From Sphingomonas sp. (GTDB lineage: Bacteria; Pseudomonadota; Alphaproteobacteria; Sphingomonadales; Sphingomonadaceae), in NCBI GenBank assembly GCA_025936675.1, contig JAICSX010000014.1, positions 1-51,234 on the forward strand: a stretch of DNA of 51,234 nucleotides, given 5' to 3'. Of this stretch, positions 9,323-18,717 are shown one piece after another. The notes below the pieces were generated by a model that ran no database searches, was not told the DNA's origin, and saw only the letters and a program-made list of their open reading frames with translations. Within the stretch, counting starts at the first letter, position 1. The number at the start of each line of letters is the position of its first letter. Made by a program: the position numbers and the translations under genes.

Positions 9323-10552
9323 ATGGCGAGGACGACAGCCGCGCGGACCGGCCGGAATTCCGCGAACCTCCTCGTCATGCTGCTCGGCACGGCAGTGCTG
9401 CTCAACTATATCGATCGCGGCGCCATCGGCATTGCCGCACCGGTGATGACTCGCGAACTCGAGCTTTCGCCTCAAGCCTATGGTCTAGTCTTTTCAGCGT
9501 TCTTCTGGGTCTACGCGCCGGTTCAGCTCTTCTCCGGTTGGCTCTGCGATCGCTTCTCGGTCTACAAGCTGATGGCGGCCGGGATCTTGATCTGGGCGGC
9601 AAGCACGCTGCTGACCGGCTTCTCGGGCGGCGTCGTTTCTCTTCTGATGCTCCGGGTTATGCTCGGCGTTGGCGAGAGCATTTCCTTTCCGGGCAGCACC
9701 AAGATTATCGCGCGCCATGTCGGGCCTGAAAAGCGCGGGATCGCGAACGCATTTCTGGCGATGGGCATCGCGCTTGGTCCAGCAATCGGGACTCTAGCCG
9801 GAGGGCTGATGCTGGCATCGTGGGGCTGGCGGCAAATGTTCATCGTGTTCGGGACCATTACTTTTCTTTGGCTTGTGCCGTGGCTCTCGACCGTCCGCGG
9901 CCTCACCCCTGAAGAGCTGACGGAAGCAGGGCCACCCGTGCCGCTCAGAGCCTTGATTGCCCGATGGCCACTCTGGTCGATGGCAATCGTGCACTGCCTG
10001 GGGAATTACTGCTTCTATTTCCTGCTGGCGTGGCTGCCCTCGTTTCTCGTCAAATCTCGCGGCTTCTCGATCAGCGAAATGACGCTGCTGGCGACGATCG
10101 GCTATGCCGTACAGGCCGCCTGCGCATTCAGCTTCGGCCGTTTCTCCGATTGGTGGACGCGTTCCGGCCGCTCGGAGGGCTTCTGCCGCCGCTGGATGAT
10201 GGTGGCGAGCCAGGCTGCCGCCGCGATTGCCATCCTCGGCCTGTCCTTCGCTCATTCTGCAATGGCGATTGCCTTCTTGCTTTGCGTCGCTGGCGCTGCG
10301 TCAGCAGCGCTTTCAATGAACCTCTACGCAATTGGCCAGATGTTCAGCGGTCCGCGGGCTGCTGGGACGTGGATGGGCTTTCAGAATGCATTGGGGAATT
10401 TGTCGGGAATCTTCGGCCCGATTCTGACGGGATTCATCGTCCAACATGCGGGATATGACACGGCCTTCGTCGTAACAGCCGTGATCGCAGCAGTCGGAGC
10501 GATTTGGTGGGCGTGGCGCGTGCCACGAATTGAACACATCGAGCTGGATTAG
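9323..10552 (+). CDS. MFS transporter (anion:cation symporter-like)
   Basis: 409 residues with about twelve hydrophobic segments. The first loop GWLCDRFSVYKLM matches the MFS motif between helices 2 and 3, and LNYIDRGAIGIAAP in helix 1 is typical of the ACS group (hexuronate, phthalate and similar organic anions). A G-rich run precedes the ATG. It lies 25 bases after ftsA in the same direction and could be read from the dcw transcript. The substrate cannot be told from sequence. Its place between ftsA and ftsZ is unusual. Confidence 0.85.
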   Translation: MARTTAARTGRNSANLLVMLLGTAVLLNYIDRGAIGIAAPVMTRELELSPQAYGLVFSAFFWVYAPVQLFSGWLCDRFSVYKLMAAGILIWAASTLLTGFSGGVVSLLMLRVMLGVGESISFPGSTKIIARHVGPEKRGIANAFLAMGIALGPAIGTLAGGLMLASWGWRQMFIVFGTITFLWLVPWLSTVRGLTPEELTEAGPPVPLRALIARWPLWSMAIVHCLGNYCFYFLLAWLPSFLVKSRGFSISEMTLLATIGYAVQAACAFSFGRFSDWWTRSGRSEGFCRRWMMVASQAAAAIAILGLSFAHSAMAIAFLLCVAGAASAALSMNLYAIGQMFSGPRAAGTWMGFQNALGNLSGIFGPILTGFIVQHAGYDTAFVVTAVIAAVGAIWWAWRVPRIEHIELD

Positions 10553-10660
10553 CCACGGACGGGCCAGCGATCGATTGGTCCGCAACCAGCAAGAATTTAA
10601 CCTCTTGATTAGCAATCGGGAATCAGGTCAAACTCACGACCTCAGCAAGGAGTAGCGATT

Positions 10661-11737
10661 GTGGCGCTCCGCAGTGCATCCGTAATTGTATTCGGCCTCC
10701 TCGTTTCGGTCAGCGTCCCGGCCGCAGCGGCAACAGAACCTCCCAAGATTTCGAAACCGCGTTCGGCGATGGCCTTGCCGATCAACGTGCAGCCTCTGCC
10801 CCCCGCAGTGATCGACAACACGCTCTCGGTGGGCGGAGACGAGGTGAAGGGCAAGGAAGTCGACACGCGCCTGACCGTCGACGTGAAGGTGAATGGCCGG
10901 GGCCCATACCATTTCATCGTCGATAGCGGAGCGGACACATCAGCGGTCGGATTGCGCATCGCTAGGGACTTGGAGCTTCCACTCGGAGCGCCGTCGATCC
11001 TCGATGGAACCGTCTCCCGCGACATCGTCGATTGCGTGAAGGTTGATAAACTGACGCTTGGGCCAAGCACCATCAATGATCTCGAGCTGCCGGCGCTGCG
11101 CGAGACCGACATGGGCGGCGAGGGGATGATCGGGATCGACGCGCTCGTCCACCAGCGACTGATGATGGATTTCGAAAGAGGCCTGATCAAGGTCGAGGAT
11201 GCGAGCAAACCGATCAAGGTAAGTCCCGGGGACATCGTCATCACGGCGCGACGTCATCGCGGCCAGCTGATTCTCACAACTGTGACCACGTCGGGGTTCC
11301 CTGTGGATGCGGTCATCGACACCGGATCTGAAGTGACGATTGGCAATAGCGCGTTAAAGGCAAAGCTGCTCCGCGACGACCCAAGGCAGTTCAAAATGGC
11401 GACGGCTATCGGGGTCACGGGTGTCGCTACGCCGATCCAGATTGCGAACATCCCGGAGCTTCGGCTTGGCCCGGTGGTGCTGCACAATGTTCCGGTCGCC
11501 TTCGCCGACCTGATGCCATTCAAGCTGTTCGGTCTCTCGGATGAGCCGGCGCTGCTGCTTGGGACCGACATTCTGAACAATTTTCGGCGCGTGTCGCTGG
11601 ACTTCATGGCACGGAAGGTTCGCTTCCAGCTGAGAAGCTGCGAAGCTCAGAACATCATCACAAACACCGGTTTCGGTATCTCCTTCACCAGCATGGTGCC
11701 GGTTAATCGCGATCCTACCGTCTGTTCGAAGGCGTGA
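10661..11737 (+). CDS. Secreted retropepsin/pepsin-like aspartic protease
   Basis: 358 residues. The N-terminus (GTG start, AAGGAG ribosome site at 10646-10651) has a hydrophobic stretch ending in VPAAAATE, probably a signal peptide. Two catalytic-type motifs are present: FIVDSGADTSAVG (about residue 86) and VIDTGSEVTIGN (about residue 221), each followed by a hydrophobic strand, as in single-chain aspartic proteases with two lobes. Late in the protein LLLGTDILNNFRRVSLDF matches the usual lobe end. It is likely periplasmic; the substrate is unknown. It sits between an MFS gene and ftsZ. Confidence 0.8.
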   Translation: MALRSASVIVFGLLVSVSVPAAAATEPPKISKPRSAMALPINVQPLPPAVIDNTLSVGGDEVKGKEVDTRLTVDVKVNGRGPYHFIVDSGADTSAVGLRIARDLELPLGAPSILDGTVSRDIVDCVKVDKLTLGPSTINDLELPALRETDMGGEGMIGIDALVHQRLMMDFERGLIKVEDASKPIKVSPGDIVITARRHRGQLILTTVTTSGFPVDAVIDTGSEVTIGNSALKAKLLRDDPRQFKMATAIGVTGVATPIQIANIPELRLGPVVLHNVPVAFADLMPFKLFGLSDEPALLLGTDILNNFRRVSLDFMARKVRFQLRSCEAQNIITNTGFGISFTSMVPVNRDPTVCSKA

Positions 11738-11927
11738 GGCAAAGAACGGCCCGGCGCCTGAGGGGCCGGGCCGCTCGCTGGTACACGCTCGCGCTCCAGG
11801 AGGTCTGGGGAGGGGAGAGGGCGAGCAACAGGTCGGCTAGCGAACCAAAACTGTCAGGCCGATGAACCGGTAACGGGCCCGTTCCAATTTCATTTTGCGT
11901 CCATGTTCAGACAAGTAGTTCGACACC

Positions 11928-11936
11928 TGTGGATAA
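11928..11936 (-). promoter_or_regulatory. Perfect DnaA box upstream of ftsZ
   Basis: The plus strand reads TGTGGATAA, the exact complement of the consensus DnaA box TTATCCACA. It lies 136 bases before the ftsZ start codon. In Caulobacter DnaA acts as a transcription factor on cell-cycle genes including ftsZ; a similar role here is inferred. Confidence 0.65.
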
Positions 11937-12002
11937 GTGGGTCTTTCAGGAGACACTTTCCCCCATATTTTTTGCGCTCGTTAACTTTTCCGCTTGGCTT
12001 GC

Positions 12003-12025
12003 GACTCGCAATGATTCATTGATTC
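12003..12025. promoter_or_regulatory. Cluster of three GANTC methylation sites before ftsZ
   Basis: GACTC at 12003-12007, GATTC at 12013-12017 and GATTC at 12021-12025 all match GANTC, the CcrM target in alphaproteobacteria. They end 46 bases before the ftsZ ATG, probably in the promoter or 5' leader. In Caulobacter, CcrM methylation of GANTC sites stimulates ftsZ transcription; the same coupling is likely here but not shown. Confidence 0.6.
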
Positions 12026-12071
12026 TTGCCGAAGGCTCAACGCGTTGCAGTGTTTGGGGAGGTTAAGGGAC

Positions 12072-13409
12072 ATGAGCATCGATTTCGTGCGGCCTGAGGT
12101 CGACGAGCTTCGCCCGCGGATCAGCGTGATCGGCGTCGGCGGGGCAGGCGGAAACGCCATTGCCAATATGATGCGTGCCGACGTGCAGGGCGTCGACTTC
12201 GTCGTCGCAAACACCGATGCTCAGGCTCTCAACCATTCGACGGCCGATCGTCGGATCCAGCTCGGCCTCAAGATCACGCAGGGCTTGGGCGCGGGCTCGC
12301 GACCGGAGATCGGCCGCGCCGCTGCCGAAGAGACGATCGACGAAATCGTCCAATCGCTTGAGGGCGCGCACATGTGCTTCATCGCCGCCGGCATGGGCGG
12401 CGGCACAGGCACCGGCGCCGCGCCGGTGATTGCCAAGGCTGCGCGAGACAAGGGCATCCTGACGGTCGGCGTCGTGACCAAGCCGTTCGCGTTCGAAGGA
12501 GCGCGGCGCTCGCGCTCGGCAGATTCGGGAATTTCCGAGCTCCAGCAGCATGTCGACACGTTGATCGTGATCCCGAACCAGAACCTGTTCCGCCTCGCCA
12601 ATTCGGAAACGACCTTCAAGCAGGCGTTCGAGATGGCGGACGAGGTGCTCCAGCAGGGCGTTCGCGGAATTACCGACCTGATGGTCATGCCAGGCCTCAT
12701 CAACCTCGATTTCGCCGACGTGCGCTCGGTGATGAGCGAAATGGGCAAGGCGATGATGGGCACCGGCGAGGCCGAGGGCGATAACCGCGCCATCGAAGCA
12801 GCGGAAAAGGCGATCTCCAACCCGCTTCTTGACGGTGTTTCCATGAAGGGCGCCAAGGGCGTGATCATCTCGATCACCGGCGGGGAAGACATGCGCCTGA
12901 TGGAAGTCGACGAGGCCGCGAGCCACATCAAGGAGCTCGTCGATCCTGACGCGAACATCATCTGGGGATCGGCCTTCAACAACGATCTCGGCGGCAAGAT
13001 TCGCGTTTCCGTCGTTGCGACGGGCATCGAGGCCGAGGTCGGCGCTCAGCCCGCACCGGCCAAGGTCTTCAGCTTCCCCGCGCGTCAACCGGCGGCGACG
13101 ACTCAACCCGCGAAGGATGTCGAGGAAGCGCCCGCCGAAGCCGCTGCTCCGGCCCCCGAGGGCGATGACGAGCTGCTTCTCGGCGCCGACGATATCCTGA
13201 CGGCACCGGTCGGGGCTCCCCCGATCAATCCGCCGGAAGACGAGGATGAGACGGAAGCGCCTTCGGCCAGTGGCGGCGGCACGTTGTTCGAGCGGATGTC
13301 GAACATCGCCCGTGGCGCTCCGAAGGCGCAGATCGACGAGGAAGAAACGAACTACAAGCGCGAGCCGCTCGACATCCCGCGCTTCCTGAATCGTCAGAAC
13401 AACCAGTAA
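12072..13409 (+). CDS. ftsZ: Cell-division GTPase FtsZ
   Basis: Tubulin homologue forming the Z ring. 445 residues. GTP-binding signature GGGTGTG at 109-115, N-terminal [12 protein letters not shown], the T7-loop region [15 protein letters not shown], and after a Pro/Ala/Glu-rich linker (about 330-430) the conserved C-terminal peptide DIPRFLNRQ that binds FtsA. Start ATG at 12072 has AAGGGA just upstream; a TTG nine codons earlier is less likely. It is transcribed apart from ftsA because of the two intervening genes, with its own promoter region and a strong terminator downstream. Confidence 0.96.
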   Translation: MSIDFVRPEVDELRPRISVIGVGGAGGNAIANMMRADVQGVDFVVANTDAQALNHSTADRRIQLGLKITQGLGAGSRPEIGRAAAEETIDEIVQSLEGAHMCFIAAGMGGGTGTGAAPVIAKAARDKGILTVGVVTKPFAFEGARRSRSADSGISELQQHVDTLIVIPNQNLFRLANSETTFKQAFEMADEVLQQGVRGITDLMVMPGLINLDFADVRSVMSEMGKAMMGTGEAEGDNRAIEAAEKAISNPLLDGVSMKGAKGVIISITGGEDMRLMEVDEAASHIKELVDPDANIIWGSAFNNDLGGKIRVSVVATGIEAEVGAQPAPAKVFSFPARQPAATTQPAKDVEEAPAEAAAPAPEGDDELLLGADDILTAPVGAPPINPPEDEDETEAPSASGGGTLFERMSNIARGAPKAQIDEEETNYKREPLDIPRFLNRQNNQ

Positions 13410-13429
13410 GCAATTCTGGTTCGAAAGAA

Positions 13430-13458
13430 GGGGCGGCCCGGCGGGCTGCCCCTTTTTT
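13430..13458 (+). terminator. Rho-independent terminator after ftsZ
   Basis: A stem of about 10 bp (13430-13439 with 13443-13452, one G-T pair) and a 3-base loop, followed by six T at 13453-13458. It lies 20 bases past the ftsZ stop. Confidence 0.85.
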
Positions 13459-13567
13459 ATTAATTGGCGTCGCCAAATTGCCATCTCACCTGCTGCCCGG
13501 CACGGCTCATCGTAAAGCCTCTAGGCAGAAAGCTTCCGGCAAGATTCTGTGGGCGACGGGAGGGTTG

Positions 13568-14821
13568 ATGCGGGGATCCATTCGTCTTGGAGGGGTGCTT
13601 CTTGCGTGCGCCGGAGTTGCGCTCGCAATGTCACCGGCACCGGCTGCTGCACAGGGCAGCTACTCACCTTATGATGAAAGCGCGACAGCGGCGCTGGCGC
13701 GCTATGTCCGCGACCTCGCCGCAGACCCGAAGGATTTCGCAACGCTGATCGGCGCGGGCCGTGCCGCGCTTGCGCTCGGAGACGCCGAAGCCGCGGCTGG
13801 ATTCTTCGCTCGCGCGGACGACGTGAACGCACACAGTCCGCTTCCACAGGCCGGCATGGGTGCGGTCTCGGTAATCAATGGCGATCCACAAGGTGCTTTG
13901 ACCTATTTCGCCCGCGCCCAGGAGCTTGGCGCCACGCTTGCAACGATCGGATGCGATCGGGGCCTGGCCTACGATTTGCTCGGTCGTCAGTCGCAAGCGC
14001 AGGGCGATTATCGCGCCGCGCTGAATGGTCCCGATCGGGACGAGGCACGCCGACGCCTGGCGCTTAGCCTCGCGATCAGCGGTAATCGCGCGGAGGCGCT
14101 GCAGACGCTCTCACCGCTGATGGCCAAGCGCGATCCCGCTGCGGCGCGCGCTCGAGCCTTCGTCCTCGCGCTGACGGGCGATTCGAGCTCGGCGCTCGGC
14201 GCGATCAACGCCGCGATGCCTGGCAATTCGGACCGGGTCGCTCCCTTCCTCCAGCGACTCCCCGCGCTCAGCGCCGCGCAGAAGGCGGCAGCGGTCAACT
14301 TGGGGATCTTCCCGGACGCGGGCACGGCAGTCGCTTATTCCGCGACCCCGACGAGAGCGCCGGCGGTCACTCCGGCCGGCAACGCTTCCGGCGATCGGCT
14401 GGCCGACATTGATGCGATGCTGCGGACTAATCAGCCGGCACAACCAGCGCCGGCACCGCAGCGAAGGTGGCAAGCGCAACAGCCGGTGCAGGCGTCCTAC
14501 GCTCCGCCTCCGCGCCCGGCGACCGTTCAGCGCATTGCGCCCCCTGCCGCGTCGAAGATCTGGCTTCAGCTCGCAAGCTCGAGCGATGTCGATGAACTCT
14601 CCGAGAAGTTCGAGCGGATGAGCTCGCAGGACCGCGACCTGTTTCAGGGCATCAAGCCTTACGTCCTCAGGACCGCCAATCAGGCTCTTCTGCTGGTCGG
14701 TCCGTTCCGCGGTGCTTCCGACGCGGATTATTTCGCCCAGGATCTCGAGACGCTTGGCGTCCGCAGCTCCAAATATATCAATTCCCAGACGGACCGGATT
14801 GCGCCACTCGCTACGGAATGA
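13568..14821 (+). CDS. Secreted TPR/SPOR-domain protein
   Basis: 417 residues. Signal peptide about 1-31 (hydrophobic core VLLACAGVALA, then PAAAQ). Residues about 40-250 are Ala-rich helical repeats of the TPR type (AALALGDAEAAAGFFARA, LAYDLLGRQSQAQGDYRAAL). A Pro/Gln-rich linker leads to a C-terminal SPOR domain (IWLQLASSSDVDELSEKFER to the end), a fold that binds denuded septal glycan. ATG at 13568 was chosen because a signal peptide begins there; the frame is open further upstream from a TTG. Probably a periplasmic or outer-membrane division-site protein. ATGA overlap with dgt. Confidence 0.8.
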   Translation: MRGSIRLGGVLLACAGVALAMSPAPAAAQGSYSPYDESATAALARYVRDLAADPKDFATLIGAGRAALALGDAEAAAGFFARADDVNAHSPLPQAGMGAVSVINGDPQGALTYFARAQELGATLATIGCDRGLAYDLLGRQSQAQGDYRAALNGPDRDEARRRLALSLAISGNRAEALQTLSPLMAKRDPAAARARAFVLALTGDSSSALGAINAAMPGNSDRVAPFLQRLPALSAAQKAAAVNLGIFPDAGTAVAYSATPTRAPAVTPAGNASGDRLADIDAMLRTNQPAQPAPAPQRRWQAQQPVQASYAPPPRPATVQRIAPPAASKIWLQLASSSDVDELSEKFERMSSQDRDLFQGIKPYVLRTANQALLLVGPFRGASDADYFAQDLETLGVRSSKYINSQTDRIAPLATE

Positions 14822-15981
14822 GTCTTCCGCCCGGGCTTGCGGCGAGTCCTTCGAATTCGCGCGGCCGCCTCCATCCTGAGAAGAACAGCGGCCCGCGTGG
14901 ACCCCGCGACATATTCCAGCGCGACCGTGATCGGCTCATTCATTCCATTGCCTTCCGGCGGCTTCGCCATAAGACCCAGGTTTTCATCGCTCCCGATGGC
15001 GATCATTTTCGGGTGAGGCTCACGCACAGCCTCGAAGTCGCCCAGATCGGACGAACCATCGCGCGCGCTCTGGGTCTGAGCGAGGACCTGACCGAGGCGC
15101 TGTGCCTTTCTCACGACCTCGGCCACCCGCCGTTCGGCCATGCAGGCGAGGACGCGCTGAGTGCCGCGATGGCCGAGGCGGGAGGGTTCGATCACAACGC
15201 CCATGCCATCCGCATCGTCACTCGCCTGGAGACGCCTTATCCCGACTTCGATGGCCTCAACCTAAGCTGGGAAGCGCTCGAGGGTCTCGCCAAGCATAAT
15301 GGCCCCGTGCTCGCGCCAACCTGGGCGATGGCAGAGGCGAATGCAGAATTTGACCTGCAGCTGACGAGCTGGCCGGGTCTCGAAGCGCAGGTTGCCGCAA
15401 TTTCGGACGATATTGCCTACGACAATCACGACATCGACGATGGACTGCGGGCAGGCTTGCTCGACATCGATGAGCTGATCGAACTGCCGATCGTCCGGCG
15501 CCTGTGGGACGCAATCGACGAGCGCCATCCCGGCCTGTCTACCGACAAGCGCCAGCGGGCCCTGGTCCGCGACATGATCGGATACATGGTCGGCGACGTG
15601 CTCGCGGAGACGGAGCGCCGAGTTCGCCAGTCAGGAGTAGAGACAATCAAGGATGTTCGCGACGCAGCACGGTCTCTAGCGGGCTTTTCCGAGGCGCTGG
15701 AGGGCGAGGAACGCGAACTGAAGCAATTTCTATATGCGCGCCTCTATAATCTCGCCGAGCTTCAGCCGATTCGGAAGGAAGCGGGGCGCGTGGTCGCGAA
15801 CCTCGCCGGTGCATATCGTTCGGATCCGACACGGCTGCCCGAACACTGGCGGCGCGGAAACGAGAAGGTCGATCAACTCCGCACCATTGGCGACTTCATT
15901 GCCGGGATGACGGACCGTTTTGCGATCGCTCGTCACGAGGAGCTGATCGGTCCGGTAACACTGCCGTCCAACCGCTTCTGA
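14818..15981 (+). CDS. dgt: Deoxyguanosinetriphosphate triphosphohydrolase-like protein
   Basis: HD-superfamily phosphohydrolase that hydrolyses dNTPs to deoxynucleosides and triphosphate. 387 residues. The metal-binding set is visible: RLTHSLEVAQ, CLSHDLGHPPFGHAGEDAL (the HD pair) and a later Asp in ISDDIAYDNHD. The N-terminal RDIFQRDRDRLIHSIAFRRLRHKTQVF is the family signature. Its start overlaps the SPOR-protein stop (ATGA). In alphaproteobacteria dgt often precedes argS; here three other genes intervene. Confidence 0.92.
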   Translation: MSLPPGLAASPSNSRGRLHPEKNSGPRGPRDIFQRDRDRLIHSIAFRRLRHKTQVFIAPDGDHFRVRLTHSLEVAQIGRTIARALGLSEDLTEALCLSHDLGHPPFGHAGEDALSAAMAEAGGFDHNAHAIRIVTRLETPYPDFDGLNLSWEALEGLAKHNGPVLAPTWAMAEANAEFDLQLTSWPGLEAQVAAISDDIAYDNHDIDDGLRAGLLDIDELIELPIVRRLWDAIDERHPGLSTDKRQRALVRDMIGYMVGDVLAETERRVRQSGVETIKDVRDAARSLAGFSEALEGEERELKQFLYARLYNLAELQPIRKEAGRVVANLAGAYRSDPTRLPEHWRRGNEKVDQLRTIGDFIAGMTDRFAIARHEELIGPVTLPSNRF

Positions 15982-16015
15982 AGGTTACAACTTTGTAAAA
16001 TTGGCCTTCAGAAGC
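15974..16015. terminator. Two-tier palindrome over the dgt stop codon
   Basis: An outer 11-bp perfect inverted repeat (15974-15984 with 16005-16015) encloses an inner 6-bp one (TTACAA 15985-15990 with TTGTAA 15993-15998). The outer left arm contains the dgt TGA. There is no T run on the plus side, so it may be a processing or stability hairpin rather than a classical terminator. Confidence 0.5.
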
Positions 16016-16058
16016 AGTTCAGCTGAGTGGAAGGAGATTGCGGCCCGAGGAGACGGGC

Positions 16059-17509
16059 ATGCTTTCGTCCACCATAGCGTTGAACCGCTTCGGCCTTGGC
16101 GGCCGGCCCGGCGATCAGGCGCCAAGCGATCCGAAGCGCTGGCTTCTAGGCCAGTTCGACAGCTTCCAGCCGCACCCGCAGGCATTGGCCGATGTACCGA
16201 GCCGGCCCGAGGTCGTCGCTCAGCTTGCCGATTATATCGCGGCCCAGAAGATGGCCGGCCGAGCGAAGCGTCAGGTGCAGCCCGCCTCAATGCCCACGGG
16301 CGTCGCGGAGCCTCAGCAGCAGGCTGATCCGCAGGCGGATCCAACCGCGCGCTACCTGAGGCAGAGCATTCGGCAGGACTATTTGGTGATGAACGCGGCG
16401 CGGCTGGATTCCGCGCTTACCACCGACACACCGTTCCTTGAGCGGCTGGTCAGCTTCTGGGCCAATCATTTCGCCGTATCCGTCGACAAGCTGCCGGTCA
16501 TTGGGCTCGCTGGGCTTCTCGAGTTCGAAGCGATCCGGCCCCACGTGCTCGGGCGCTTCTCCGATATGCTGCTCGCGGTCGAGCAGCATCCGGCGATGCT
16601 CCTCTATCTCGATCAGGCGCAGTCGATCGGCCCGAGTTCGACGGCGGGCGAACGCATCGCGATGCGTGGCGGCAAGCAGCGCGGGCTCAACGAGAATCTG
16701 GCGCGCGAGAGATAATGGAGCTGCACACGCTCGGCGTCCGCACCGGATACACGCAAGCAGATGTCACGGAGTTCGCGCGCGCGCTGACGGGCTGGACGGT
16801 GAGCGGACTGGGCCGCGGCCCCGCCTCGCGGCTGATCAGCGGCAGTCCGGGAGAATTTCGGTTCGCTGAGATGTTTCACGAGCCCGGCGCTCGAACCATC
16901 ATCGGCAAGACATACCGGCAGGACGGCGAAGATCAGGCGAAGGCAGTCCTTCTCGATCTCGCGGCCAGCCCGGCGACGGCGAACCATGTTTCGATGAAGC
17001 TGGCGCGGCATTTCGCCGGCGACGATCCGCCGCCCGCGCTCGTTGAGCGGCTGAGCAAGGCCTATCTCGCGAGCGGCGGAGACCTCCCGACTCTCTATCG
17101 AACTTTGATCGACTCGCCCGAGCCGTGGGCGCCGCAGCCGCTCAAGTTCAAGAATCCGTGGGAGTGGTCCGTCTCCGCGCTTCGGGCCGTCGGGAGCAGC
17201 CAGGTTGAGCCGATGATGGCCGCGAACCTGCTTCGCCAGTTGGGTCAGCCGACTTGGCAGCCGGGCTCGCCTGCAGGATGGGACGATATTGCCGCAAGCT
17301 GGGCCGGGCCCGACGCACTCGTCCGCAGGGTCGAGGTCTCGCAGCGGATCGCGGATAAGGCCGGCTCCGGAGTCGACGCGCGCGCACTCGCGGAGAAGCT
17401 GTTCCCGCAATCGCTGGGTGAGGCGACACGCACCGCCATTGCCCGGGCCGAGAGCCCGGTGGAAGGGCTCGCCCTGCTGCTGGTCAGTCCCGAGTTCGTG
17501 AGGAGATGA
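16059..17509 (+). pseudogene. DUF1800 family protein, frameshifted
   Basis: Two adjacent frames make one DUF1800 protein. The first part (16059-16715, from MLSSTIALNRFGLGG) carries LERLVSFWANHFAVSVDK and ends at ...GLNENLARER-stop. The second part, in another frame through 17509, continues as AREIMELHTLGVRTGYTQADVTEFARALTGW, the conserved core. The break is at 16707-16712, where GAGAG would be in frame as GAG if two bases were removed. DUF1800 proteins are exported, pair with DUF1501 proteins, and have no firmly known role. Start at 16059 has GAGGAGA upstream. It may be a true pseudogene, a sequence error or a recoding site; the 3' part is otherwise intact. Confidence 0.8.
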
Positions 17510-18666
17510 GCATGCTCAGCCGCAGATCATTTATCGCCGCCGGCGCTGCTGCTGGCGCATTCGCATCCTTCGCCCTTCCGAAGATGGCTTTCGCTCGAGC
17601 GAACAGCGATCGACGGTTCGTTTTCATCATCCAGCGTGGAGCCGCCGACGGACTCTCGATCCTGGCTCCGACCGGCGACCCAAGCTTCGCTGGACTCCGC
17701 GGCGATTTCGCGCAGGACACGGCGACGGGCGCCAAGCTCGATTCCTTCTTCACGCTGCACCCGGCGCTCGCCGAAACCGTGAAGATGTATGCCGCCAAGC
17801 AGGCATTGTTCGTTCACGCCGTCGCATCACCATACCGCGATCGCTCGCATTTCGATGGGCAGAATGTGCTCGAGACGGGCGGGTCGGCTGCCTATCGCGT
17901 GAAGGACGGCTGGATGAACCGGCTGTTGGGGCTCTTGCCGGCAAGCGAGGCGAAGGCTCTCGCTCTCTCATCGACCGTGCCGATGGCGCTGCGCGGCAGT
18001 CACGAGGTTTCGTCATATGCAAGCTCACAGCTCCCGACGCCGTCGGACGACCTGCTCGCACGTGTGACGTCGCTCTACGAGGGCGACCCGCAGCTTCATG
18101 AGCTGTGGTCCGCCGCGATGGACACGAGGATGAAGGCGGGCGATCCGATGCACGGCGGCGGCCAGAAAGGCGCCGCGACCGGTGCGCTTGCCGCGAAGAT
18201 GCTGCTCGGCGACGGCGCGCGGATCGCGATGATCGAGACGACGGGCTGGGATACGCACTCGGGCCAGCGCGGCCGCCTGAATGCACAGCTGCGCGATCTC
18301 GATCGAATGATGGCGGCGCTGAAGGCGGGTCTTGGCTCGGAGTGGGCGAACACGCTGGTGGTGGTCGCGACCGAGTTCGGCCGCACCGCGCGCCCGAACG
18401 GCACCGGTGGCACGGATCACGGGCAAGCATCGGTGTCGATGCTGCTCGGCGGCGCGGTCGCCGGGGGCAAGGTAGTTGCTGACTGGCCCGGCCTGACGCA
18501 GGCGGCTCTCTACGAAGGCCGCGACCTCAAGCCGACGACTGACCTCGATGCGTTGATCGCGGGAGCGCTCGCTGAGCACTTCGCGATCGAGCCGGCGCGG
18601 ATGATGGCAACGCTTTTCCCGGAAAGCCGCGAAAACGCCCTCCGACAGCCCCTGATCGCCGCCTAG
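17506..18666 (+). CDS. DUF1501 family protein, Tat-exported
   Basis: 386 residues with a twin-arginine signal (LSRRSFIAAGAAAGAFASFALP). The body has the sulfatase/alkaline-phosphatase-like motifs of DUF1501: QRGAADGLSIL near the N-terminus, the metal-site HFDGQNVLETG, TGWDTHSGQ, and VVATEFGRTARPNGTGGTDHG. Its ATG overlaps the stop of the DUF1800 frame (ATGA), so the two are coupled; loss of DUF1800 translation could lower its expression. The function of the pair is not established. The TatABC system encoded at 26.5-28 kb would export it. Confidence 0.88.
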   Translation: MSMLSRRSFIAAGAAAGAFASFALPKMAFARANSDRRFVFIIQRGAADGLSILAPTGDPSFAGLRGDFAQDTATGAKLDSFFTLHPALAETVKMYAAKQALFVHAVASPYRDRSHFDGQNVLETGGSAAYRVKDGWMNRLLGLLPASEAKALALSSTVPMALRGSHEVSSYASSQLPTPSDDLLARVTSLYEGDPQLHELWSAAMDTRMKAGDPMHGGGQKGAATGALAAKMLLGDGARIAMIETTGWDTHSGQRGRLNAQLRDLDRMMAALKAGLGSEWANTLVVVATEFGRTARPNGTGGTDHGQASVSMLLGGAVAGGKVVADWPGLTQAALYEGRDLKPTTDLDALIAGALAEHFAIEPARMMATLFPESRENALRQPLIAA

Positions 18667-18717
18667 CGACTTCAAACGGTTGCATTTTCTTAACCCCTTG
18701 GAGGCGATCATCCCGCC

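Larger units (their letters stand above)
11738..12071. other. ftsZ upstream region
   Basis: 334 bases without a gene. It begins with a 9-bp GC-rich hairpin (11747-11755 with 11765-11773) and no T run, which may end the protease message weakly. A purine-rich stretch follows (11800-11830), then an AT-richer part from about 11885 that holds a DnaA box, a TTAAC half-site at 11981-11985 and three GANTC sites. The composition change suggests the ftsZ promoter lies at about 11930-12040. No convincing -35/-10 pair was picked. Confidence 0.6.

Noticed and set aside
11747..11773. GC-rich hairpin after the aspartic protease as a Rho-independent terminator
   Set aside because: The stem is good but no T run follows; kept only as part of the ftsZ upstream description.
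11970..11985. Possible CtrA site (TTTT-N7-TTAAC) before ftsZ
   Set aside because: The first half differs from TTAA at two positions; only the TTAAC half matches, which is too weak alone.
13478..13567. N-terminal extension of the TPR/SPOR protein from a TTG
   Set aside because: It would bury the signal peptide 30 residues inside the protein, and it starts just after the ftsZ terminator without a ribosome site.
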